Source: Halorarum halophilum (GTDB taxonomy: Archaea > Halobacteriota > Halobacteria > Halobacteriales > Haloferacaceae). Taken from it: DNA of 64,000 bases. Under the pieces are notes generated by a model. That model saw nothing but the letters and a program-made list of their open reading frames with translations. It was not told where the DNA came from and searched no databases. Position 1 is the first letter of the stretch; every line of letters begins with the position of its first letter. Shown one piece after another: positions 7,714 to 15,404 of this stretch. The DNA is taken from assembly GCF_013401515.1 (NCBI RefSeq), contig NZ_CP058529.1, positions 3,162,001 to 3,226,000 of the forward strand, given 5' to 3'. Position numbers and translations under genes: made by a program.

Positions 7714-9777
7714 ATGGAACAGGACTCACTTTCTAACCATGACTCATTGGCGCTTGCGAATGTCGAGCGCCCAGAAGTTGACCGTATCGCTAGCTCCGTT
7801 AGGGACGGGAACACGCTGACTCACGTGTTCGGTGAGGTCGGGACGATGAGCAACGACCTCCTTGAGCGCACAAAAACCACACTCGAAGAATGGAGTATCC
7901 GCAGCTTCCACGTCAGCGAACTCTATGACACCGACTACGTCATCCAGCAACTCGCCCTGGAACTTTACGACACGCTCCCGCGCCGGACGAGGCTCCTAAT
8001 TCAGGCCAAATCAGCAAGCCTCTCAACGCCAGTAGGTGGAGGTGGCCTCGGGACTGAAAATCCATTCAACCGTCCGATCGACTTGCTCCGCCGAGTCTCA
8101 GATCGAGTCTCTACTGAGACAGTCGTCTTCATTCACGACATCCATACACTTTCGGCGCCGCCTGCGGAGATTACAGCCGCCCTCCAGGAAATCAAGAGGA
8201 ATCTCTCTGACTCTGTCTCAATGGTGACGTCCGGTGAGTATCGGCTGAACGGAGTCCACAGCATCGAAGCAAGGCCATTACCAGAGGACACGTTTACGGA
8301 TGTCGTCACTACGCAGTGGCCGAAGGTGAATCTTGACCGAGCTGAGGAGATCTACGACGGGGTAGAGGGAATGCCTCTCTACCTCGGTCTTCTCCTCGAA
8401 GCCAATGGCTCCGATGATGACGTTGCCATCAGCAACGTTGCCGATGAAGCGACGGCCATTCTTGAGGACTACGTGGCCTCCTTGAGCATCAAGGAACAGG
8501 AGTTTCTGCGGACCACCTCTGTGTTGCTAGAGTTGGATGAACGGGTCTGCGCTCACCTCACTGGACTTTCCCGTCCCGAGGCAGCAGAACTACTTCGCGG
8601 ATTAGCCGATCAACTCGCCATCCGGAAGGTTGGCCGACGAGACGGCATTGCTCGCTATAAACTCCGAAGTGATCTTCAGGGCTACCTCTATACACACGCA
8701 GAGGCTGCAGAGGAGTCTCACCGAACGATGCTGGAGTACTATCTAGAGGAACTGTTTAAGGGAGAGTCCCAGAGTTTGCTCGGGCGGGCGTTGTATCCAG
8801 GACTGTTGTGTAGTCACCATCTCAAAGGGAGTGTTGGGGGAAATCTGACAGCGGGTACAATCAAAGCCGAACTCGACACACATAATCTCGATCTCGAAGA
8901 GAAGTTGGAGTTGTGTCTCACGTTCCTCCCTCACTTCTGCATCCTGGAGACGGACACAGAGGAGGTGCTCTTCGAGTTATTGGACGAAGTCCGCGAGGAG
9001 ATTGCCGATCGGTACCCGTCGGAGTTTGAGTTCAAGCAGATTATCGGGGTTGATGGATATCGAATTGGGTTTCGGTTGCTCGTTGCGAGAAATACGCCTG
9101 ATGATGAGCAAGCAACGCAACTCTATCAGCAGATGGCGACTCTCGCTGATGAGACATTAGAGTACATTGCAACTCATTCTGACGAAGCTGACGGTCTAGA
9201 GACATGGGTGCAAATGATTTGCTTGGCTTCCGCGTATGCGTATCAGAAGTGTGGAGAGCAGGAACTTGTCGAAACTCGGCTTGAACCGGTGTTCCAAAAA
9301 CTAGAGGCACTGGGTATCCCCCGGACGATGGTAATAGCCGTGTATCACCGAACAATGCGGTTCGCTGATCAGCTTGAATTCGATACAATCCTTGACGAAC
9401 TGTTGAGCTCAGAACTTGACGATACGTTCACTGCGATTGGTGAACGTCAATCAGCGAAGGAATATCTCTCCGAAGCAAGAGGGAAGATGGGGAACGCATT
9501 CAATGGTACGGGTGCCTCGCTGTATGAGGAGTTACAGAACTATCCGGCAGCGTTCACCCGATACATTGACGATATTACGTCGATAATTGATCCGACAGAC
9601 CTCCACGTTGAGCTGGAGGAATTCCCGGTGGATATTCAGCAGCACGGGTACCTCCTGTGTTCACTGGTGATTTCCGTTCTATACCAACTCACCTCAATGA
9701 CAGACTTGTACCAGCTCTGTTACTCTGAGCACGGCCTAAGAATCAGTTTCCCGCGGAAAGAGGAAGAAGCAGAATGA
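7714..9777 (+). CDS. STAND-like NTPase-fold protein with degenerate P-loop and helical C-terminal repeats
   Basis: 687 residues. The N-terminal 235 residues follow the STAND/NB-ARC order: 'THVFGEVGTMSND' (about 36-48) sits where Walker A should be but has no GK[ST]; 'TVVFIHDIH' (136-144) looks like Walker B; 'VSMVTSGEYR' resembles sensor 1; and 'EGMPLYLGLLLEA' (218-230) is the GxPLxL motif of NB-ARC/NACHT proteins. A winged helix (about 255-330) and a long helical, TPR-like region (about 350-670) follow. It starts 84 bases after the 3-TM gene in the same low-GC block. A sensor or adaptor that recognises phage protein through its C-terminal repeats is the obvious hypothesis. The exact family is not recognised. 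Confidence 0.75.
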   Translation: MEQDSLSNHDSLALANVERPEVDRIASSVRDGNTLTHVFGEVGTMSNDLLERTKTTLEEWSIRSFHVSELYDTDYVIQQLALELYDTLPRRTRLLIQAKSASLSTPVGGGGLGTENPFNRPIDLLRRVSDRVSTETVVFIHDIHTLSAPPAEITAALQEIKRNLSDSVSMVTSGEYRLNGVHSIEARPLPEDTFTDVVTTQWPKVNLDRAEEIYDGVEGMPLYLGLLLEANGSDDDVAISNVADEATAILEDYVASLSIKEQEFLRTTSVLLELDERVCAHLTGLSRPEAAELLRGLADQLAIRKVGRRDGIARYKLRSDLQGYLYTHAEAAEESHRTMLEYYLEELFKGESQSLLGRALYPGLLCSHHLKGSVGGNLTAGTIKAELDTHNLDLEEKLELCLTFLPHFCILETDTEEVLFELLDEVREEIADRYPSEFEFKQIIGVDGYRIGFRLLVARNTPDDEQATQLYQQMATLADETLEYIATHSDEADGLETWVQMICLASAYAYQKCGEQELVETRLEPVFQKLEALGIPRTMVIAVYHRTMRFADQLEFDTILDELLSSELDDTFTAIGERQSAKEYLSEARGKMGNAFNGTGASLYEELQNYPAAFTRYIDDITSIIDPTDLHVELEEFPVDIQQHGYLLCSLVISVLYQLTSMTDLYQLCYSEHGLRISFPRKEEEAE

Positions 9778-10056
9778 GTTGCAGTCACAACGAGCCGGAG
9801 AATGACTGAAGTATCCGTTGTCCAATGTCCGAAATCACGCTCACGTGAACGTGTTTCCCGCCTGCGGGGGGCTGTATGTCGCTGTCCATCGGGACTGCTC
9901 GGTCAATCGCCCCGTCCTGGAGGCCTGAATCGCCAGCACTCACACTCAATGCCGGAGTTGTTCAATCGGCTAAGTCTGAATCAACTGCTACGTAGACCTG
10001 CGTATCATTCGATGAAGAGCGTTTGGTCAGGGGAAGAAAGAGAAAGAACAGGACGG

Positions 10057-10485
10057 TTACCCATCAGCATCGGCGTCAGCATCCGCACCGTCAGCATCGG
10101 CGTCGGCATGAAGCCCATCTGAATCAGTGTCTCCATCATCACTGTCGGAATCGCTGTCCCCGCCATCGCTATCCGAGTCACTGTCCGAATCAATATCCGA
10201 GTTTGTTCCAGAATCACCCCGGACAGTTGGTGCCGTTGACGGGTCAGAAGACTTCCCAACGTCAGCGCCTAGACTGTAGAGGATGACGGGAGGACAAATG
10301 TATGTGGCAATCGCCAGCACCACAAAGAGTGGGTCAATGAAGATGAGCAGTCCGAATGCGGTGAGTGCCGCCGCTGAAGCAGCATGGATAGCGGAGTGAG
10401 TGTATTCTCGGTAATACTCCCAGAGACCTTGCAACCACTGTGCTGTTGCCGATACTGGTCCCTCCTCGATTGCTGATAAGGACAT
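10057..10485 (-). CDS. membrane protein with Asp/Ser- and Ala/Asp-repeat tail
   Basis: 142 residues from the ATG at 10485. An ATG at 10512 is possible, but the sequence MSLSAIEEG reads as the natural start. Residues 1-75 contain two hydrophobic helices ('AALTAFGLLIFIDPLFVVLAIATYI' region). The last 65 residues are low-complexity: D-S repeats, then (A-D)n with G. Such acidic repeats are frequent in exposed haloarchaeal tails. The DNA of the tail (10063-10205) is correspondingly repetitive. It is convergent with the STAND gene. No function is recognised. Confidence 0.6.
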   Translation of the reverse strand: MSLSAIEEGPVSATAQWLQGLWEYYREYTHSAIHAASAAALTAFGLLIFIDPLFVVLAIATYICPPVILYSLGADVGKSSDPSTAPTVRGDSGTNSDIDSDSDSDSDGGDSDSDSDDGDTDSDGLHADADADGADADADADG

Positions 10486-10730
10486 ATACAACAGTTTGAG
10501 ATGCACAGCCAAGAGTACCCACCTTACTTTCGATGATAGGTCTTCGCTCTATACTTGGCGTTACATCAGTCAGCCGGACAGGGGTCACTTCCGAGAATCA
10601 CGTATTCTCGGCAACCGACCGGCTCACGAGTGCCGTCGACGGCTCAATTCTTCACCTAATCGGCTCGATAGCGCCGGTGAGGAAAACCTATCATGCCGGA
10701 AAGGGTCGGCGTTCGCTGTAAACCGGAACC

Positions 10731-11357
10731 ATGCAAACGAGACCCTATCCAGAGAAGAACGGGTTGCGGATCTGGCTCGCCCGAAGCGAGCAGCGCGCCC
10801 TCCTGGAGGCCGTCGACGACGAACCCCGTCGACGGATCGCGCTCCAACTCGGACTCCATGGCCTCCGGACCGACGAAATCCTCCAGGTCGAACCGCGCCA
10901 CTTCCGCGAGCTCGCGAACGGCGCCGACGGACACGTACTCGCCGTCCCAGCCGGGAAGACCGGGAAACGGGAAGCCCATGGTCTCCAACAACCTCGTCGA
11001 GCGCGTGCGCTACCTGAAGAGCGCTGCGCGGATGCGCGCCGACGAACAAAATCGTCGACGTCTCGAAGCGCTCGGTAAGAATACTGGACCGCGGACGCGC
11101 GTGAGGTTCATGGTGGATGATACCCTTGAGGAGGACTTGGCGGGCGCGCTCGGAATGCACGACCTCCGTCGCACCTGGGCGACGGACAGCTACTACAGCC
11201 TCGCCTTCTCTGGCGTTCCGATCGCCGAGCAACTGGTGATGTCCTGGGGCGCCTGGGCTCAGACGTCGACGGGGCGCGAGACCTTCCGGCAAACTACCTC
11301 GGGCCGGTCCCCGACCACGCCCCGGCCCAGGCGTTCGACAACCTCCCGTTGGCGTAA
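10731..11357 (+). pseudogene. decayed tyrosine recombinase/integrase
   Basis: Three reading frames must be combined to rebuild the protein. Frame 1 (10731 to about 10970) gives 'LGLHGLRTDEILQVEPRHF', with the first catalytic Arg. A second frame gives 'NNLVERVRYLKSAARMRADE', a third gives 'KIVDVSKRSVRILDRGRA', then 'GMHDLRRTWATDSYYSLAF' carries the HxxR box. The original frame resumes with 'NYLGPVPDHAPAQAFDNLPLA' and TAA at 11355-11357, which holds the Tyr region. At least three frameshifts therefore exist, and the N-terminal SAM-like domain is absent or very short. It is the remnant of a site-specific recombinase, probably of the element that delivered the flanking low-GC genes. Confidence 0.75.
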
Positions 11358-11417
11358 CGATTCCACACTTCATAATTGCCGCAAAGCACTTTAGTTCATC
11401 GTATTACTCACGGTACA

Positions 11418-11669
11418 ATGGCAGTCCCAACGGATCGTCGGAAAGCGATGATAGCATTCCTCCTCTTCCTAGTTGTTATGGGTGCAGGAATCGGAACTTG
11501 GAATTCTCAGCAAATTAGTTCATGCCAAGAAGAGTTCGGGGAGGATCCCGAAGTAGTTGCAGAATGCAAAAGTTCACTGAGAGATATTGTTCGACTCGTT
11601 TCAATATCTCTTATAGGAATTAGTATCGTTGGATTGGGTGTAGTGCTTCTTAAAGAATCGATCAATTAA
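11418..11669 (+). CDS. 83-residue two-TM membrane protein
   Basis: From the ATG at 11418 (an earlier in-frame start at 11376 overlaps the end of the integrase remnant and is less likely). Two hydrophobic segments, about 10-30 (IAFLLFLVVMGAGIGTW) and 58-78 (LVSISLIGISIVGLGVVLL), flank a short loop with two Cys residues (SSCQEEF and AECKSS) that could form a disulphide. The local base composition is AT-rich compared with neighbours. No family is recognised. Confidence 0.55.
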   Translation: MAVPTDRRKAMIAFLLFLVVMGAGIGTWNSQQISSCQEEFGEDPEVVAECKSSLRDIVRLVSISLIGISIVGLGVVLLKESIN

Positions 11670-11903
11670 ACTAAGATTATAGTGTGTCAAACGTTCACTT
11701 GGCGGGAATCCCGAAATACACCACCATCGATTCTAGGTCACGAACTCCGAGGGATTGACCAAAATCACCATTTCAATTGAAACATGAACAGGAATTGCAA
11801 CAGCAAATACCTGCTGGCTCTTTCGATGATTTCGACCTGGGTGGTTTAGACAATTTCTCTGCTAGTTAGGCTTATTACATATTGTTCTGTGGATGGCCGT
11901 GTC

Positions 11904-13102
11904 ATGGCCACCACGCTCTCTGTCGAAGTCGATTCAACAGAAAACGAAGTCCAGATTCAGGAATTATCCATCCACGATGATGGACTCGTCTCGTTCCTCG
12001 ACGATATCGACGATGACCAGAAAGAGGACGCCGTTATCCGTGCGCTGAAGGTGGGGGCGGCAACGCTCCAACTCGCGGAGACGTCCAAGGACCTAGAATT
12101 CGTTAAACGCGAGTTCCACTCGATGCAGGAAGTCATCGAGGGCGAGATCGATGACGTGCAGGATGACCTTCAGGAGAAGTTCGGGGACGATGGCAAACTA
12201 GCCCGCATCTTAGATGGCCATCTCGGCGACGATGGCACACTTCGAGAACACATTGATGATGCCTTCGGCGAGGACGGTATCTTCAGTGAACGCCTCGATG
12301 AGGAGCTCGGGGAGGACGGCGAGCGGATCCAGCAAGCCCTCGATCCAGATACCGAAGGCACACCGACGTATCGATTGAAGCAGACATTGAAAAACGAGAT
12401 TCAGGATATTGAGGAGAAATTGACCAAGGAAGAGGCCCAAGCGGAGGTCAGACAGCGGACGACGCTGAAAGGCGACGACTTCGAGGATACTGTTGAGGGA
12501 CTCCTCGACGAACTCGTCTACCATACCTCCCATTCATACGAGTACACCGGTGACAGCGAAGGGGAGTTGACCGGACGTGACGTTGGCGACTTTGTACTCA
12601 CACTCGGCGATACGGGTCAGCGAATCGTCGTTGAAGCGAAAAGCGAGAAGGAATACTCCGTCCCCAGCATCAAGAGGAGATGGATGCGGCTATCGAGAAT
12701 CGGTCGGCCGACTACGGCATATTCGTGTCCGAGTGTGAAGAGTATCTGCCGAACAAGGTCGGGTATCTGCAGGAGTTCGACCGAGAATATCTCGCCGTGT
12801 CCATCAGCCAGGACGAAGAGGACGAGATCGACCCGCGACTCTTCCGGATTGGCTACAATTGGGCGAAGATGCGCGCTGCCCAGGCCGCGGTGGACACCGG
12901 GAGCCAAGTTGACCCAGAAGTAGTCCAGTCAAAGGTCGAGGAGGTCAGTGACAGCATCGAGCGGTTCCAGAGCGTGAAAAAGAAGTGTTCGAACATCCGG
13001 AAGAGTGCCACCGGCATCGAGGCTGACCTCGATGAAATTGCGGATACGGTAAATGGACATCTGAACGACGTTCGTGCGGAACTCAGTAAGGCTGACTCGT
13101 GA
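11904..13102 (+). pseudogene. frameshifted PD-(D/E)XK nuclease-like protein with four 14-residue repeats
   Basis: Frame 1 (ATG at 11904, or 11889) runs to about 12675 and frame 2 continues to 13102. Joining needs one inserted base near 12673-12682 (AAGAGGAG, expected AAGGAGGAG). The rebuilt protein, about 400 residues, has an acidic coiled-coil N-terminus and four perfect-length 14-residue tandem repeats (12180-12347), each beginning [FL]-G-[DE]-D-G. A nuclease-like core follows: 'GDDFEDTVEGLLDEL...GDFVLTLG...IVVEAKSE', matching the D...E-x-K pattern of RmuC/restriction-like folds. The rest is helical. A single-base lesion could be a recent mutation or a sequencing error. Confidence 0.65.
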
Positions 13103-13259
13103 GTGACAGTCTAGCTGGAGCGATTTCTCTTCGGCAATAGTGTCGTTGGTGCTGTCCCGATGATGGTTATCGTGTATCTTGATTCTCCGGTAGCTCCCGT
13201 TGAGGATGATAACCCTTCAGCCAGTCACAGCTGCTCTCAGAGGTAATGGGGCGTACAAA

Positions 13260-13287
13260 GTTTTTCGCCCCCAATGGGTGCGGGGCG
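13260..13287 (+). promoter_or_regulatory. conserved hairpin leader element, copy 1 (upstream of SWIM-like gene)
   Basis: A T-run (13261-13265) is followed by CGCCCC (13266-13271), a 10-nt loop CAATGGGTGC and GGGGCG (13282-13287). The same architecture (T-run, 5-6 bp stem, 10-nt loop ending GGRTGC) precedes the TFB gene and the ardC remnant in this window. It ends 25 bases before the ATG at 13313. Confidence 0.65.
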
Positions 13288-13312
13288 ACCTAGTCGCCCT
13301 CGCTGACCGTCA

Positions 13313-13825
13313 ATGGCAGCCCATCCACTTGCTCGACTAGATGTATCGACGCGCGTCCTGAAACGCGCCCAGTACGAGGCGTTCGAGTTCGAGTTTCACG
13401 ACGGCGCACTCCTCGTCCGGAACGGCAGCCATCCGGATCCCGAGAACCACGAGTACGAGGTCACCGTGACGGATGGGGTTCCCACTCACTGCGAGTACCC
13501 CGCTGACGAGAACTACGAGGGCGCCTGCAAACACCGCGTCGCAGTTGCAATCAGAACGCCTGTTCTCGAGGCAGCGGTCCACACTCAACTTGCCGCGGAC
13601 GGCTCTGGGTCATCCAACCAGCCGCTCTCCGAGGAGCAGTATCTTGCGGAGAAGGACACAGAACACCCTGTAGACACCGGTGATGAGCCCGTCGACTCTG
13701 ATGAGGACGCTCGTGACGACACTGACGAAGGGGAGGAGTATCCATGCGAATGTGACGATCTATCTAACGACTTCCCGTGCTGGAATTGCGTCCTCGCAGG
13801 CCGTCGTTCCCTTCCTGACGCGTAG
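13313..13825 (+). CDS. SWIM-like zinc-finger protein
   Basis: 170 residues. Residues 20-80 match the small haloarchaeal SWIM proteins: 'EAFEFEFHDGALLVRNGSH', then 'HCEYPADENYEGACKHRVAVAI'. The SWIM consensus is CxC...CxH. Here C60, C72 and H74 are present, but the expected second Cys is Y62, so zinc binding may be impaired or completed elsewhere. The tail has a second possible metal cluster, 'YPCECDDLSNDFPCWNC'. SWIM domains bind DNA or protein and occur with recombination factors. It lies upstream of TFB and shares the hairpin leader with it. Confidence 0.72.
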   Translation: MAAHPLARLDVSTRVLKRAQYEAFEFEFHDGALLVRNGSHPDPENHEYEVTVTDGVPTHCEYPADENYEGACKHRVAVAIRTPVLEAAVHTQLAADGSGSSNQPLSEEQYLAEKDTEHPVDTGDEPVDSDEDARDDTDEGEEYPCECDDLSNDFPCWNCVLAGRRSLPDA

Positions 13826-13833
13826 CACAGCGA

Positions 13834-13862
13834 GTTTTGTTGGCCCCTAAAGGGTGCGGGGC
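13834..13862 (+). promoter_or_regulatory. conserved hairpin leader element, copy 2 (upstream of TFB)
   Basis: GTTTTGTTG is followed by GCCCC (13843-13847), a 10-nt loop TAAAGGGTGC and GGGGC (13858-13862). The element ends 27 bases before the ATG at 13890, a spacing similar to copy 1. Confidence 0.65.
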
Positions 13863-13889
13863 AGTCCAAATCGCCTCGCGTGATTGACG

Positions 13890-14810
13890 ATGTCACTGAG
13901 AGACGTCTACGAAACGGGATTCGACGAACAGACCGACAGAACGCTCTCGGCGGACTGCCCGGAGTGCGACGGACGCGTCATCGTGGACGCAGGCGAGCGG
14001 CGGTGTGACGATTGCGGACTCGTCATCACCGAGCAGCGACTCGACCGCGGACCGGAGTGGCGCTCGTTCGAGGGGGACGACGACAACCCGAGCCGGGTAG
14101 GTGCTCCACTGACCGCTGTAAGACACGATCGCGGCCTCTCGACCGAGATCGGGCAGCAGCGAGACGGGACGGGGTCACCGATTTCTGGTCGGAAGCAGGT
14201 CCAACTGGGCCGGCTGCGTCGCGAACATAACCGAGGCCGATTCAGATCGAAGGCCGAGCAGAATCTCGCACACGCCTGCTCTGAGCTTCACCGGATGACG
14301 AGCGCACTTGACCTACCCAAGACGGTGGCCGAACGTGCGGCGGCGATCTACCGTGAGGCAATGGAGGAGAATCTCATCCGCGGGCGGGCGATCGAGACGA
14401 TTGCGGCAGGGAGCCTCTACGGAGCGTGTCGGTGCGACGGCGTCACCCGAACGCTCGGTGAGATCGCCGACGTGGCGCAGTGCGATGAGTCCAAGGTCAA
14501 ACTCGGCTACCGGGTGCTGAACGTAGAACTAGGGCTGGAGACGGGGGTGCGTCGTCCTCGAGACCTCATTCCCCGTCTCGTCTCCGCCGTAAATGCCTTC
14601 GGCGATGTCGAACGTCGGGCGCGTGACCTCGTTGAGTACGCGGAGGAAGCCGGACTGGCGAACGGCCGAAATCCGAACGGGGTTGCGGCGGCCTGTATCT
14701 ACCTGGCCGGCCAGGAAGTCGGTGAACACATTACACAGACCGAACTCGCTGACGTGGCTGACGTGACGCCGCTCACGATTCGGAAGCGCTATCGAGAACT
14801 CAGAGAGTGA
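13890..14810 (+). CDS. tfb: transcription initiation factor TFB (TFIIB homologue)
   Basis: 306 residues from the ATG at 13890; a TTG six bases earlier is unnecessary. An N-terminal zinc ribbon uses C23, C26, C39 and C42. A B-reader/linker region follows (about 55-105, including 'RVGAPLTAVRHDRGLSTEI' and 'QLGRLRREHNRGRFRSKAEQNL'). Two cyclin-fold repeats finish the protein (about 110-200 and 210-300, the second with 'GRNPNGVAAACIYLA'). TFB bridges TBP-TATA/BRE DNA and RNA polymerase. Haloarchaea carry several TFB paralogues that rewire gene sets. This one, in an accessory region and under a shared leader element, is probably a specialised copy. Confidence 0.93.
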   Translation: MSLRDVYETGFDEQTDRTLSADCPECDGRVIVDAGERRCDDCGLVITEQRLDRGPEWRSFEGDDDNPSRVGAPLTAVRHDRGLSTEIGQQRDGTGSPISGRKQVQLGRLRREHNRGRFRSKAEQNLAHACSELHRMTSALDLPKTVAERAAAIYREAMEENLIRGRAIETIAAGSLYGACRCDGVTRTLGEIADVAQCDESKVKLGYRVLNVELGLETGVRRPRDLIPRLVSAVNAFGDVERRARDLVEYAEEAGLANGRNPNGVAAACIYLAGQEVGEHITQTELADVADVTPLTIRKRYRELRE

Positions 14811-15404
14811 CGGTGGAATCGGAGTAATTGAGTAAATGGACTGAAATGAGGTACGTTATTTCTGCGACCTATCCCTCATTTGTTATCGGTATATAAAAAG
14901 AGGAAATAGTATTATGCACCAACCGTCTAACTATCAAAATAGTAAGGTAGTATGATAAAATACCGAAACAACATTCCATCTATCTTATTGATATCAATAC
15001 TTCTGGTTCCGATTCTCGTAGGGGCGGTTCATCGTGTGGCTAGGGTCAGTATGAAATGTCGGTGATTAGTGTATGCTTCAGTAATACCTACTCACGATGC
15101 ATAAATGCGCTCTCTCTATCCTAATTCTATATATATAAATTCTAAATATATCATACCTGGTCTTAAGCTTCATTCACGGGGTATTGCGAATCGGAAAACA
15201 GAAAAATATCAATATCAAATCTATATACTGCAGACGGTATTAAGGCTCACTCTCAGCGAAAGCTGTAGCTCATAAAATTCCTTGGTGGCGCCCTCAGGGG
15301 CGAGTGGGGCTAATGTGAGTAGGAGCACGTCATGTGTAATATAATTGGAAGCTTGGCACTAACAGGTGTGCAACTTCAGGAGGGAATTTCGATGACGTCC
15401 GATG
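14811..15404. other. AT-rich intergenic region
   Basis: About 590 bp, strongly AT-rich between 14870 and 15240 (several TATATA-like runs), unlike the surrounding 60%+ GC sequence. It contains one tiny ORF (14952-15065) and a short inverted repeat CGCCC-TCAG-GGGCG (15289-15302). It could hold promoters, a replication-origin-like unwinding element, or decayed DNA. I see no ORB-type repeats that would establish an origin. Confidence 0.4.
14952..15065 (+). CDS. 37-residue single-TM peptide (tentative)
   Basis: An ATG at 14952 opens 37 codons with one strongly hydrophobic segment ('IPSILLISILLVPILVGAV') followed by basic residues (HRVARVSMKCR). It lies in the AT-rich intergenic region. Its shape, a hydrophobic helix with basic flanks, resembles small membrane peptides, but chance cannot be excluded in AT-rich DNA. 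Confidence 0.2.
   Translation: MIKYRNNIPSILLISILLVPILVGAVHRVARVSMKCR

Noticed and set aside
6341-9777. Classical Thoeris (ThsA + ThsB) assignment
   Set aside because: The TIR fits ThsB, but there is no SIR2-, macro- or STALD-type ThsA nearby; the partners are a 3-TM and a STAND-like protein, so the classical name is not supported.
9802-10122. Plus-strand ORF starting 'MTEVSVVQCPKSRSRERVSRLRG' that hints at a zinc ribbon
   Set aside because: Expected Cys pairs are lost (C-P-K-S and C-R-C-P-S-G), and the second half is antisense to the Asp-rich repeat gene; it is at most a degenerate relic.
10063-10205. CRISPR-like short repeats
   Set aside because: The repeats are GATTCGGA/GCATCGGC-type codon repeats encoding Asp-Ser and Ala-Asp runs, with no spacers.
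14811-15404. Replication origin
   Set aside because: AT-rich DNA is present but no Orc1/Cdc6 gene or ORB-like repeat; the idea is unsupported.
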